A stretch of 56,739 bases of DNA. Source: Lachnospiraceae bacterium. Its GTDB lineage: Bacteria; Bacillota_A; Clostridia; Lachnospirales; Lachnospiraceae. The notes under the pieces were generated by a model that worked only from the letters and a program-made list of their open reading frames with translations, made no database searches and was not told where the DNA came from. This document shows, piece after piece, positions 7,804 through 16,944 of this stretch. Location of the stretch: positions 1-56,739 of the forward strand of contig JAQUUB010000021.1 of assembly GCA_028694115.1 (NCBI GenBank), in the 5' to 3' direction. Both the position numbers and the translations under genes were made by a program. The stretch's first letter is position 1. Every line of letters starts with the position of its first letter.

Positions 7804-9636
7804 ATGATTACAAAAAGAGAAGACGTCAGAAACATTGCAATTATTGCCCATGTTGACCATGGTAAAACCACCTTGGTAGACGAGCTTTTAAAACAAAGCG
7901 GTGTATTTCGTTCCAATCAAGAAGTTATTGAGCGTGTTATGGACTCTAACGATATTGAAAGAGAACGCGGTATTACTATTTTATCTAAAAATACTGCCGT
8001 ATTTTATAAAGACAAAAAAATTAATATTATTGATACTCCAGGACATGCAGATTTTGGTGGAGAAGTAGAACGTGTTTTAAAAATGGTAAATGGAGTTGTA
8101 CTTGTTGTAGATGCTTTTGAAGGTGCCATGCCTCAGACTAAATTCGTGCTAATGAAGGCTTTGGATTTAAAACTTCCAGTTATTGTTTGTATTAATAAAA
8201 TTGATCGCCCTGAAGCCAGACCAAGTGAAGTTGTGGATGAAGTTCTAGAATTATTTATGGATCTTGATGCAACGGATGAGCAGTTAGATTGTCCATTTGT
8301 TTACGCTTCTGCTAAAGCAGGTATTGCTTCCATTAATCCTGATGTGCAAGGAACGGATATGAACCCACTGTTTGAAACAATCGTGGATTATATTCCAGCT
8401 CCTGTCGGTGATCCCGAAGCAAGTACACAGGTTCTTATTAGTACCATTGATTATAATGAATATGTTGGACGTATTGGTGTTGGTAAAGTTGACAATGGCA
8501 TTTTAAAAGTAAATCAGGAAGCGTTATTAGTAAACCACCATGATCCAGATAAGCAGAAGAAAGTTAAAATCAGTAAATTGTATGAATTTGATGGTTTGAG
8601 TAAAGTTGAAGTCCAAGAGGCCTCTATAGGCTCTATTGTCGCAATTTCTGGTATTGCAGATATTCATATAGGAGATACCATTTGCTCTCCTGAAAATCCT
8701 GTTGCAATTCCTTTCCAAAAAATTTCCGACCCTACCATCTCTATGCATTTTATGGTAAACGACTCTCCTCTTGCTGGTAAAGAAGGAAAATTTGTTACCT
8801 CTAGGCATTTAAGAGACCGACTTTATAAAGAATTAAATACAGATGTCAGCTTACGAGTGGAAGAAACGGATACAACAGAGTCTTATAAAGTATCGGGGCG
8901 TGGTGAGCTTCATCTATCTGTACTAATTGAAAATATGAGACGTGAGGGATATGAATTTGCAGTTAGCAAAGCTGAGGTTTTATTTCATAGGGATGAACAG
9001 GGAAAGCTACTTGAACCTATGGAGCTTGCTTATATCGATGTGCCTGATGAATTTTCCGGCAGTGTTATTGAAAAGCTGAGCGGACGTAAAGGCGAACTAC
9101 TTGGAATGGGCTCTATTAGTGGTGGATATACTAGACTCGAGTTTAACATTCCATCCCGTGGTCTAATTGGTTACCGTGGTGAATTCATGACTGATACAAA
9201 AGGAAATGGTATTATTAATACTATCTATAATGGATATGGACCTTTTAAAGGTGAGATTCAATATAGAAAGCAAGGCTCTTTAATCGCCTTTGAAGCTGGT
9301 GATGCAATTACCTATGGACTGTACAATGCACAAGAGCGCGGAACTCTTTTCATAAGTGCAGGCGAAAAAGTTTATTCTGGAATGGTGATTGGACAAAACG
9401 GAAAAGCTGAAGATATTGAACTAAATGTATGTAAAAAGAAACAGCTGACTAATACTCGTTCAAGTGGGGCTGATGATGCATTAAGACTTTCTCCTCCTAG
9501 AATCTTGAGTTTAGAACAAGCTCTTGAATTTATCGATACGGATGAGCTTCTGGAAATCACTCCAAAGAATTTACGTATCCGCAAAAAAATTCTTGATCCT
9601 ACTATGAGAAAACGTTCTTCCAATAATAAGAAATAG
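7804..9636 (+). CDS. typA: ribosome-associated GTPase TypA/BipA
   Basis: Translational GTPase of the EF-G type that acts on the ribosome, with roles in assembly and stress growth. The 610-aa length is standard. G motifs are complete: G1 AHVDHGKT (residues 15-22), G2 RERGIT (53-58), G3 DTPGH (77-81), G4 NKID near 131 and G5 ASAKAG near 170. The EF-G-like domains II, III and V and the TypA-specific C-terminal domain ([11 protein letters not shown] near 450) follow. AGAGG lies upstream of the ATG. It is monocistronic and converges on mgtE. Confidence 0.97.
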   Translation: MITKREDVRNIAIIAHVDHGKTTLVDELLKQSGVFRSNQEVIERVMDSNDIERERGITILSKNTAVFYKDKKINIIDTPGHADFGGEVERVLKMVNGVVLVVDAFEGAMPQTKFVLMKALDLKLPVIVCINKIDRPEARPSEVVDEVLELFMDLDATDEQLDCPFVYASAKAGIASINPDVQGTDMNPLFETIVDYIPAPVGDPEASTQVLISTIDYNEYVGRIGVGKVDNGILKVNQEALLVNHHDPDKQKKVKISKLYEFDGLSKVEVQEASIGSIVAISGIADIHIGDTICSPENPVAIPFQKISDPTISMHFMVNDSPLAGKEGKFVTSRHLRDRLYKELNTDVSLRVEETDTTESYKVSGRGELHLSVLIENMRREGYEFAVSKAEVLFHRDEQGKLLEPMELAYIDVPDEFSGSVIEKLSGRKGELLGMGSISGGYTRLEFNIPSRGLIGYRGEFMTDTKGNGIINTIYNGYGPFKGEIQYRKQGSLIAFEAGDAITYGLYNAQERGTLFISAGEKVYSGMVIGQNGKAEDIELNVCKKKQLTNTRSSGADDALRLSPPRILSLEQALEFIDTDELLEITPKNLRIRKKILDPTMRKRSSNNKK

Positions 9637-9638
9637 CA

Positions 9639-9669
9639 AAAATCCCCTGTCCGTTGGATAGGGGATTTT
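9639..9669. terminator. bidirectional terminator, typA / mgtE
   Basis: A stem of about 14 pairs (AAAATCCCCTGTCC with GGATAGGGGATTTT, one G-T pair, GTT loop) is flanked by A and T runs on both sides, serving both convergent genes. Confidence 0.85.
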
Positions 9670-9682
9670 CTATATTCTTTCA

Positions 9683-11017
9683 TTATAAAATATTTAAAAG
9701 TCTGGTTGCGATATTAAAATAGATAATTAAGGAAAGTGCATCAACAATGGTTGTAATAAATGGACTTGCCATCACTGCAGGATCAAATCCGATTTTCTTT
9801 GCAAGCATTGGTAATGAACATCCAATTACCTTAGCAAAGAATACAGTAGCAACAAGTGTTGAACAAACAACAAATGCAATCATAATGCTAACTCGGTCAA
9901 TAATCATAAGTTTAACGAAATTCGCAGTGGCTAAAGCGATACCACAAATAATGGAAACTCTTATTTCCTTCCACAATACACTGAAAATATCTGTAAACTC
10001 GATTTCATTTAGTGATAATCCACGAATAATTGTGACACTCGCCTGTCCTCCAGCATTTCCACCAGTATCCATCAGCATTGGGATAAAAGAAGTTAAAATA
10101 ACATAAGTTCCTAACGCCTGCTCATAATGAGCAATGATTCCACCTGTAAAGGTGGCCGAAATCATTAAGAGCAAAAGCCATGGAATACGTTTTTGAAATG
10201 TCTCAAATACCCCAGTCTTCATGTATGGCTTGTCTGTTGGCACAATAGCCGCCATTTTTTCAATATCCTCGGTAGCCTCTTCTCGCATGATATCAACGAC
10301 ATCATCTACCGTAATAATACCTACTAAGCGATTCTCATTGTCTACAACAGGCATTGATGTAAAATCGTATTTCTGGAACATCATTGCTACCTCTTCCTGA
10401 TCCATCAAGGTATTGATAGAGATAACATTTTCATTCATAATATTTCCGATTATTTCATCTGGCTTACTGATTAGTAAGTATCTTAATGCCGCAGTACCTA
10501 CTAATTTTCTCTGTGCATCAAGCACATAACATATATTAATGGTTTCCTTATCTATTCCAATTTTACGTATTCTTTCAATCGCCTGTTCTACTGTCAAAGT
10601 TTCTTTTAAGTCTACAAATTCTACCGTCATAACACTACCGGCAGAGTCTTCTGGATATCGAAGTAAATGATTAATGTCTCTTCTTGTATCGGAATTTGCG
10701 TTTGCTAGTAATTTTTTTACAACATTTGCTGGCATTTCTTCCATTAAGTCAGTTGCATCGTCAGCCATTAAATTATTAATAATATTGGCAGCCTCACGGT
10801 CTGTTAGCGATGTAATAATCAGCTGCTCTACCTCAATTGGAAGATAGGAAAAGATGTCAGCTGCCATATCTTTCGGTAAAATTCTAAATATTTTAAGTAA
10901 CTCTTCTTCTGGTAATTCTTCCAAAATAGCCGCAATGTCTGCTTCATTTAGTTCTGAAAGTTCCTGACGCAGAAGAGTATATTGCTTATTATCAATTAAT
11001 TCTCGAACTCTTTCCAT
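9683..11017 (-). CDS. mgtE: magnesium transporter MgtE
   Basis: Mg2+ channel/transporter of the inner membrane. The 444-aa protein has an acidic N-terminal superhelical domain (about 1-130, with ILEELPEEE and LMEEMPANV repeats). Two CBS domains (about 135-255) sense Mg2+. Five membrane helices (about 280-444) carry the conserved family segments PMLMDTGGNAGGQ and DPAVMASPFITTIVD. AAGGAG precedes the ATG. Its start is overlapped by a possible 46-codon leader ORF in another frame. No M-box aptamer is recognisable upstream. Confidence 0.96.
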   Translation of the reverse strand: MERVRELIDNKQYTLLRQELSELNEADIAAILEELPEEELLKIFRILPKDMAADIFSYLPIEVEQLIITSLTDREAANIINNLMADDATDLMEEMPANVVKKLLANANSDTRRDINHLLRYPEDSAGSVMTVEFVDLKETLTVEQAIERIRKIGIDKETINICYVLDAQRKLVGTAALRYLLISKPDEIIGNIMNENVISINTLMDQEEVAMMFQKYDFTSMPVVDNENRLVGIITVDDVVDIMREEATEDIEKMAAIVPTDKPYMKTGVFETFQKRIPWLLLLMISATFTGGIIAHYEQALGTYVILTSFIPMLMDTGGNAGGQASVTIIRGLSLNEIEFTDIFSVLWKEIRVSIICGIALATANFVKLMIIDRVSIMIAFVVCSTLVATVFFAKVIGCSLPMLAKKIGFDPAVMASPFITTIVDALSLIIYFNIATRLLNIL

Positions 11018-11132
11018 AGCAATTCTCCTTATGGATAGCTTTTAAGCTATCATTTATATAGTTGGTTTTTATGAACAATTTATACCCTCGCTCAGGAACA
11101 TCAGATAAATTATTTACCGTTTTACTTTTCAC
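10992..11132 (-). CDS. possible leader ORF overlapping the mgtE start
   Basis: A 46-codon ORF starts with GTG at 11132. A good ribosome site (AGGTGG, 11138-11143) lies 5 nt upstream. It reads VKSKTVNNLSDVPERGYKLF onward and ends with TGA at 10992, so it overlaps the first 26 nt of mgtE in another frame and covers the mgtE ribosome site. That arrangement suits translational coupling or a leader peptide that gates mgtE translation, as known for other Mg2+ transport genes. The peptide resembles nothing I recognise, and chance remains possible. Confidence 0.4.
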   Translation of the reverse strand: MKSKTVNNLSDVPERGYKLFIKTNYINDSLKAIHKENCYGKSSRIN

Positions 11133-11176
11133 AAAAACCACCTACCTTTCAAATTGCTATATTCTTTCAAAATTTT

Positions 11177-11198
11177 AGGTCGACGGGTAAGTCGACCT
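11177..11198 (-). terminator. hairpin between yigZ and mgtE
   Basis: An 8-bp perfect stem (AGGTCGAC/GTCGACCT) with a GGGTAA loop lies just after yigZ. The following minus-strand sequence is AAAATTTTG rather than an immediate T run, so termination would be weak. Confidence 0.4.
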
Positions 11199-11215
11199 CT
11201 ATTATTTATAACAAA

Positions 11216-11872
11216 TTATTCGTCAAAAAGCAACACTTCACCATTAATCTCTGTATAATAAATTTTATTTTTTAAAAGTATCTTGCATTTTCCATTGGTT
11301 CCTTCTGTCATTTTGTTTTGAAAATTCAAGCTATCTTCAATTGGAACTAAACTATCTATGACAACTATGTCAGTATATTCTGAGTTTAAAATCGGATATC
11401 CCTCATTCATCAATAAGTACTGAACTTTTCTAACTCCATTATAATCTGTTGTAAACGACATTTTCACCCCATGCTTTTTTTCAATGACAGTACTGTCATT
11501 TATGCCTGCTTGCACAGCCTGTGTGTATGCCCTTACAAGCCCCCCAGTACCAAGAAGTGTTCCTCCAAAATATCTGGTCACAACTACCGCACAGTTTGTA
11601 ATTTCATGACCAAGGAGTACTTCTAGCATGGGTTTTCCTGCTGTTCCTGATGGTTCTCCATCATCTGAGCATCTGGTTATTTCTGAGTTACTTCCTATAA
11701 TAAATGCAGAACAATTGTGTTTTGCATCCCAATATTTCTTTTTCATTTCACTAATAAACAGTATTGCCTCTTGTTCACTCTCTATTGGACGTACCGTAGC
11801 AATAAATCTGGACTTTTTCTCAATTATTTCTCCCTGTCCAGCCCGCAAAATCGTTTTGTATCCATTTTTCAC
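11216..11872 (-). CDS. yigZ: YigZ/IMPACT family protein
   Basis: 218 aa with an N-terminal UPF0029/IMPACT domain (about 1-125). Family segments are KKSRFIATVRPI, YWDAKHNCSAFIIG, DDGEPSGTAGKPML and VVVTRYFGGTLLGTGGLVRAY. A C-terminal ferredoxin-like DUF1949 domain follows (about 135-205). Eukaryotic IMPACT regulates Gcn2, but the bacterial role is unsettled and probably linked to ribosome or RNA biology. The gene is 84 nt before the mgtE leader ORF on the same strand. Confidence 0.9.
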   Translation of the reverse strand: MKNGYKTILRAGQGEIIEKKSRFIATVRPIESEQEAILFISEMKKKYWDAKHNCSAFIIGSNSEITRCSDDGEPSGTAGKPMLEVLLGHEITNCAVVVTRYFGGTLLGTGGLVRAYTQAVQAGINDSTVIEKKHGVKMSFTTDYNGVRKVQYLLMNEGYPILNSEYTDIVVIDSLVPIEDSLNFQNKMTEGTNGKCKILLKNKIYYTEINGEVLLFDE

Positions 11873-12041
11873 CTCTCATAACCTCCATTTATCATCTAAA
11901 CCATGAAAATCCGAAATGATAAACTTAATATATCATATCTTTGCATAAAAATGTATATCCTTGTTAAAAATGAAAAAAGTGGTAAGATTTTCTTCATATG
12001 ATTTTCTTTATAAAAAATTCCTTTATTTACCTAGCCCTTTT

Positions 12042-12050
12042 TGGTATAAT
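12042..12050 (+). promoter_or_regulatory. PBP promoter (extended -10)
   Basis: TGG-TATAAT is a consensus extended -10 box 25 nt before the AAGGAGG-preceded ATG. No convincing -35 is seen. Its location inside the longer upstream reading frame supports the later start for the PBP. Confidence 0.6.
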
Positions 12051-12074
12051 GGACAGAATAAGGAGGCATCACTC

Positions 12075-14711
12075 ATGAATTATGGAAAAAAGGGTGCTAT
12101 CAATAGGCAGAAAACCTTGACTTCAAAATCTGCAAAGCTGGGTAAAATGTTTGGTGTTACATTTTTCAAGGCATTACTCATCTGTATTATTGCGGTTGGT
12201 ATCATTGGTTTATGCGCAGGTGTCGGTCTTTTCAAAGGGATACTTGATTCTGCGCCTGACATATCTACACTTGATGTAAAACCAAGCGGTTATTCTAGCG
12301 TGGTATATGACAGCGAAGGAAATCAGCTGACAAAGCTGGTAGCACAAGATTCAAACCGAATATGGCAATCAATGGATAAGATTCCAATTGACTTGCAGCA
12401 TGCATTTGTAGCAATTGAAGATGAGCGTTTTTATGAACATAACGGAATAGATATCAAAGGTATCATGAGAGCTGGTGTAAAGGCTATTACAACCAGGAAG
12501 TTCTCAGAAGGTGCCAGTACAATCACTCAGCAGTTATTAAAAAACAATGTATTTACCAGCTGGACAAAAGAATCTTCACTTGCTGATAAATTTAAGCGAA
12601 AAATACAAGAACAATATCTTGCCGTTGAACTCGAAAAGGTAATGGATAAAGAGACAATTCTTGAATCCTATATGAATACAATTAACCTTGGACAAAACAC
12701 ACTGGGTGTACAGGCTGCGTCTTTGCGGTATTTTAATAAGCCTGTATCTGAAATTACGTTATCTGAGGCCGCTGTAATCGCTGGAATCACTCAGAATCCA
12801 ACACAGTATAATCCAATTTCTCATCCTGATAAAAATAAAGAGCGACGAGAAAAAGTTTTACGCAACATGTTAGAGCAAGGGTATGTTACACAGTCTGCCT
12901 ATGACGAAGCTATGGCTGACGATGTTTACTCTCGTATCCAATCTGTCAATGAGCAAACAGAAGATACCACCATCTATTCCTATTTTGTAGATGAGCTGAC
13001 TGCTGAAATTCTAGAAGATTTAAAGACAAAAAAGGGGTATACAGACACTCAGGCTTATAATATTCTATACAGTTCTGGATTAAGTATTTATACTACACAG
13101 GACCCTAACATTCAAAAGATTTGTGATGATATTGCAGGAGACGAAGCAAATTATCCTGCTGGGACTAAATGGTTATTAGAGTACGAGTTGACTGTTGAAA
13201 ACCAGAATGGTGATGTAACAAACTATAGTTCACAGATGTTTGAAGAATATTTCAAGCAAAAGAATCCTAAATTTACGATGCTTTTTAGCGACCAAGATAC
13301 TGCTAAGACTACCATTGATGAGTATAAAGCTGCCGTTATCTCTACAACAGGAACAGAAGTTGCGGAAGCTATTAGTTTAACTCCTCAGCCTCAGATATCA
13401 TTAACAGTTGAAGATCAATCAACTGGTTATGTAAAAGCAATTGTTGGCGGTCGTGGGAAAAAAGAAGCTAGTTTAACTTTAAATCGTGCTACGAACACAA
13501 AAAGACAGCCTGGATCTACATTTAAAATTGTTTCCACCTATGCACCCGCATTGGACAGCGCAGGCTTAACCCTAGCATCTGTTCAGGTTGATGAACCATT
13601 TAATTATGATAATGGGCGACCTGTTTCTAACTGGTATGGAGCTGCATATAAAGGTATTTGTACTTTACGCTATGGTATTGAACAATCATTAAATATTGTT
13701 ACTGTAAAAACTTTAACTGACATCACACCTCAATTAGGATTTGACTATCTAAAAAACTTTGGATTTACAACCTTAATCGATCGGGAAGTACGCGCTGATG
13801 ATACAGTTGTATCAGATATTACCCAATCTTTAGCACTTGGTGGTATCACTTATGGAGTTAAAAATATTGAGTTGAATGCTGCTTATGCGTGTATTGCAAA
13901 TGGGGGAACATACATTAAGCCCATCTATTATACAAAGATTTTAGATCATGATGGTAATATACTTTTAGAAAACGAACCCGAAACAAGGCAGGTTATTAAG
14001 CCTACCACAGCTTTTCTATTAACCGACGCTATGGTAGATGTAGTAACAAAAGGTACTGGTGGATCTGTTAATTTTGGTAATATGGCTATAGCAGGTAAGA
14101 CTGGAACAACATCTGATTATAATGACGTATGGTTTTCCGGCTACACTCCTTATTACACTTGTACTACTTGGGCCGGTTATGATAATAACACAAAACTAAG
14201 TGGTAGTGAGGAAAAGGCATTGGCCAAATCTCTTTGGAGAAAAGTTATGTCAACTATCCATGAAAACTTAGAATATAAGGCCTTTAGTACTCCAGAAGGC
14301 ATTACAACTGCTGTTGTTTGTAACAAATCTGGTAAGCTTGCAGTTGATGGGTTGTGTACACTTGACGGAAGTGCTATTACAGAATACTTTGCTGCTGGTA
14401 CCGAGCCAACAGAGGTATGTGATTGTCATGTTGTAGGTTCCGTATGTAGCCAGACAGGACTTCGTGCATCTGATTCCTGTCCTTTTAAGACACAAGGTGT
14501 ATTTGTTGTATCTCCTGATGGAGAAACATCTTTAGGAGGCACAGGATGGTGTCCTCATAGCGTTGTAAATGGTGTTTCCCTATATACCGGAGATGCAAAT
14601 GCCAGTCCTCCAGTAGTAGCACCTCAGGTAGAACAGGATCCCATAAAAAATATTTTGGATTCTTTAAATTTACCAGCTAATACTACAGGAAATTCCATTC
14701 CTGATGAATAA
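12075..14711 (+). CDS. class A penicillin-binding protein (PBP1)
   Basis: Bifunctional peptidoglycan polymerase of 878 aa. One membrane helix (about 26-51) anchors it. The GT51 glycosyltransferase domain has catalytic Glu in EDERFYEHNG (115-124) and GASTITQQLLKN near 147-158. The transpeptidase has STFK (481-484), SLN (538-540) and KTGT (675-678), so all active-site boxes are intact. A C-terminal region with paired cysteines (CDCH, SVCSQTG, DSCPF) is typical of Firmicutes PBP1 tails. Start 12075 is preferred over the in-frame ATG at 11961 because AAGGAGG lies just before it and the promoter lies between the two. It is monocistronic. Confidence 0.95.
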   Translation: MNYGKKGAINRQKTLTSKSAKLGKMFGVTFFKALLICIIAVGIIGLCAGVGLFKGILDSAPDISTLDVKPSGYSSVVYDSEGNQLTKLVAQDSNRIWQSMDKIPIDLQHAFVAIEDERFYEHNGIDIKGIMRAGVKAITTRKFSEGASTITQQLLKNNVFTSWTKESSLADKFKRKIQEQYLAVELEKVMDKETILESYMNTINLGQNTLGVQAASLRYFNKPVSEITLSEAAVIAGITQNPTQYNPISHPDKNKERREKVLRNMLEQGYVTQSAYDEAMADDVYSRIQSVNEQTEDTTIYSYFVDELTAEILEDLKTKKGYTDTQAYNILYSSGLSIYTTQDPNIQKICDDIAGDEANYPAGTKWLLEYELTVENQNGDVTNYSSQMFEEYFKQKNPKFTMLFSDQDTAKTTIDEYKAAVISTTGTEVAEAISLTPQPQISLTVEDQSTGYVKAIVGGRGKKEASLTLNRATNTKRQPGSTFKIVSTYAPALDSAGLTLASVQVDEPFNYDNGRPVSNWYGAAYKGICTLRYGIEQSLNIVTVKTLTDITPQLGFDYLKNFGFTTLIDREVRADDTVVSDITQSLALGGITYGVKNIELNAAYACIANGGTYIKPIYYTKILDHDGNILLENEPETRQVIKPTTAFLLTDAMVDVVTKGTGGSVNFGNMAIAGKTGTTSDYNDVWFSGYTPYYTCTTWAGYDNNTKLSGSEEKALAKSLWRKVMSTIHENLEYKAFSTPEGITTAVVCNKSGKLAVDGLCTLDGSAITEYFAAGTEPTEVCDCHVVGSVCSQTGLRASDSCPFKTQGVFVVSPDGETSLGGTGWCPHSVVNGVSLYTGDANASPPVVAPQVEQDPIKNILDSLNLPANTTGNSIPDE

Positions 14712-14718
14712 AAGAATA

Positions 14719-14761
14719 AAAAGTAGCGTTACATGAGATCCTCATGTAACGCTACTTTTTT
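14719..14761. terminator. bidirectional terminator, PBP / htpG
   Basis: A perfect stem of about 19 bp (14719-14737 with 14741-14759) and a 3-nt loop, with A and T runs at its ends, separates the two convergent genes. Confidence 0.9.
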
Positions 14762-14773
14762 GTTGTTTTATCA

Positions 14774-16765
14774 CTATTTTGCAAGCATCATCATAATATC
14801 ATTACTTCTTGCAATAAATTTTGTCATTGACTCTGGAGATAATTGTGTATGTGAAAGCAATGCTAAATCATATAACTGTTCACATATCATGCTCACATTT
14901 TCTCCTTCTTTCTCTTGCATTACATATTGTACAAGAGGATGATTTGCATTTAAAATAAGTGTTTCTCCTGCTTCGCCTCCAAACATACTCATATCCATAC
15001 CAGGCTGTGCATACATCTTCATCATATCCTTCATACGTCTACTTTCTTCTGACAATGTAATAACGGAAGAAACTTTTTTATTTTTTAGCTTTTCAATTTT
15101 AACCTCTAATTTGTTTTTCTTTAACTTCTTATTTAAAATCTTTTGTAAAGCTTCTGCCTGTTCTTTCAATTCAGCCACTTCTTTTTTAGATGTTTTTGCC
15201 TTCATAACATCCGTTACATCGGAATCTATTCGAAGGAATTTAACACCCTCATTCTTACTTTCCAATTGTTGAACAAATGGTTGATCAATATTATCTCTCA
15301 ACATCACTGCAGTCATTTTTGCGCTCTTAAACATATTAATGTACTGGCTTTGTTGTTTTTCATCCGTTACATAATAAATAATTTTTTCTTTCTTTTCCTC
15401 TTCCTCTGAAATTGTTTCGCCATTTTCATCAACAACTTCCGCATCTACTTTTTCACCTGTTTCTGCATCTGTTGCATTTTCATCCTCTACATCCATTGGT
15501 TTAATTTCCAGACACTCTGGAAGTGTTAAATAATTTCCATCAAAGTCTTTGAAGAGAATATAGTCATTCATTTTCTCACAGAATTTATCATCCTTTAAAC
15601 ATCCGAATTTGATAAATGGACTGATATCATCCCAATATTTCTCATAGTTTTCCTTATCCGTCTTGCACATACCCGCTAACTTATCTGCAACCTTCTTTGA
15701 AATATATTCAGATATTTTTTTCACAAATCCGTCATTTTGCAATGCGCTTCTTGAGACATTTAAAGGTAAATCTGGGCAATCAATAACACCTTTTAATAGC
15801 ATTAAGAACTCAGGTATTACTTCTTTAATATTATCAGCTATAAATACCTGATTATTATATAATTTAATAGTTCCTTCAATAGACTCATACTCCATATTTA
15901 TCTTAGGAAAATATAATATTCCCTTTAAATTAAATGGATAATCCATGTTTAAGTGAATCCAGAACAGAGGCTCTTTATAATCCATAAATACCTTGCGATA
16001 AAAATCTTTATACTCGTCTTCCGTGCACTCGTTAGGATGTTTTGTCCAAAGGGGGGTCGTTTCATTTAATGGGGTAGGTGCTACTTCTTCCTTGCTTTCC
16101 TCCCCTTCCTTAACTTCTTCCTTAGGCTTTTCATTTGCATTCTCTAAGTAGATTTCCGTTGGCATAAAGGCACAATATTTTTTTATAACTTCACGTGCAC
16201 GATACTCATTACAAAATTCTAAACTCTCTTCATTCAGGAACAAAGTGATTTCTGTACCTACTGTATCCTTTGAACCATCTTCCATATCAAATTCCGTTCC
16301 ACCATCACATTCCCAGTGTATCGGTGTAGCTCCCTCTTTATAAGACAGAGTGTCAATAACTACTCTGTTTGAAACCATAAATGCAGAATAAAAGCCTAAA
16401 CCAAAATGTCCAATAATTTGATCTTCGTTTGTCTTATCTTTATACTTTTCCAGGAAATCAGTTGCACCTGAAAATGCAATTTGATTAATGTACTCTTCTA
16501 CTTCATCCCCTGTCATACCAAGACCTGTATCAATAAACTTTATTGTTTTATTTTGAGAATCTACAATTACTTTTATCTCATTCTTTTTATTGTCAGGTAC
16601 CGTATATTCACCCATCATTTCCAGCTTTTTTAATTTTGTAATAGCATCACAACCATTAGAAATTAATTCTCTGTAAAAAATGTCATGGTCTGAATATAAC
16701 CATTTTTTAATAATCGGAAAAATATTGTCACTATTAATTGATAAACTACCATGTTTTTCTGCCAT
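14774..16765 (-). CDS. htpG: chaperone HtpG (Hsp90)
   Basis: ATP-dependent chaperone of the GHKL fold, 663 aa. The N-terminal ATPase has ELISNGCDA (near 39), DTGLGMTG (near 97) and GHFGLGFYSAFMVS (near 137). Middle-domain segments include PLFWIHLNMDYPFNLKG and LPLNVSRSALQND. The C-terminal dimerisation domain ends at LARSNDIMMMLAK. Two stretches are unusually acidic for a bacterial HtpG: one around residues 215-235 (KPKEEVKEGEESKEEV) and one around 430-465 rich in E and D. Expression is likely under HrcA through the CIRCE element upstream. Confidence 0.96.
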   Translation of the reverse strand: MAEKHGSLSINSDNIFPIIKKWLYSDHDIFYRELISNGCDAITKLKKLEMMGEYTVPDNKKNEIKVIVDSQNKTIKFIDTGLGMTGDEVEEYINQIAFSGATDFLEKYKDKTNEDQIIGHFGLGFYSAFMVSNRVVIDTLSYKEGATPIHWECDGGTEFDMEDGSKDTVGTEITLFLNEESLEFCNEYRAREVIKKYCAFMPTEIYLENANEKPKEEVKEGEESKEEVAPTPLNETTPLWTKHPNECTEDEYKDFYRKVFMDYKEPLFWIHLNMDYPFNLKGILYFPKINMEYESIEGTIKLYNNQVFIADNIKEVIPEFLMLLKGVIDCPDLPLNVSRSALQNDGFVKKISEYISKKVADKLAGMCKTDKENYEKYWDDISPFIKFGCLKDDKFCEKMNDYILFKDFDGNYLTLPECLEIKPMDVEDENATDAETGEKVDAEVVDENGETISEEEEKKEKIIYYVTDEKQQSQYINMFKSAKMTAVMLRDNIDQPFVQQLESKNEGVKFLRIDSDVTDVMKAKTSKKEVAELKEQAEALQKILNKKLKKNKLEVKIEKLKNKKVSSVITLSEESRRMKDMMKMYAQPGMDMSMFGGEAGETLILNANHPLVQYVMQEKEGENVSMICEQLYDLALLSHTQLSPESMTKFIARSNDIMMMLAK

Positions 16766-16821
16766 AATCGATACACTTCCTTATTCTCTATTTATTATAG
16801 GAGATTACTCCTACATTCTGT

Positions 16822-16850
16822 ATTTTAATACCCCTAAAAATAAAAGTCAA
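16822..16850 (-). promoter_or_regulatory. htpG promoter
   Basis: On the minus strand TTGACT (16850-16845), a 17-nt spacer and TAAAAT (16827-16822) form a clear vegetative promoter about 55 nt before htpG. Confidence 0.8.
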
Positions 16851-16857
16851 TAATATT

Positions 16858-16884
16858 TTAGCACTCATCATAGACGAGTGCTAA
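16858..16884. promoter_or_regulatory. CIRCE operator (HrcA site)
   Basis: TTAGCACTC-N9-GAGTGCTAA is an exact match to the CIRCE consensus bound by the heat-shock repressor HrcA. It starts 7 bp upstream of the htpG -35 box rather than overlapping or following the -10, which is its more usual place. Confidence 0.95.
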
Positions 16885-16944
16885 TAATTGTACTGAATGC
16901 CCAGAAATACTGGGTTTGCAAAATATAAATTTTTTATTAACTTC

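Noticed and set aside
5874..11198. GTCGAC-containing hairpins at 5881-5901 and 11177-11198 as copies of one repeat
   Set aside because: They share only the palindromic core GTCGACC; flanks, loops and lengths differ, so coincidence is likelier.
11018..11215. M-box or other Mg2+ riboswitch before mgtE
   Set aside because: I looked for the conserved M-box blocks and did not find them; the region is explained by the leader ORF and a hairpin.
11961..12074. N-terminal extension of the PBP
   Set aside because: An extended -10 box and AAGGAGG lie inside it; the short basic N-terminus from 12075 gives normal class A PBP topology.
16898..16916. Hairpin after prsA as a terminator
   Set aside because: Only 5-6 pairs and no T run on the minus strand.
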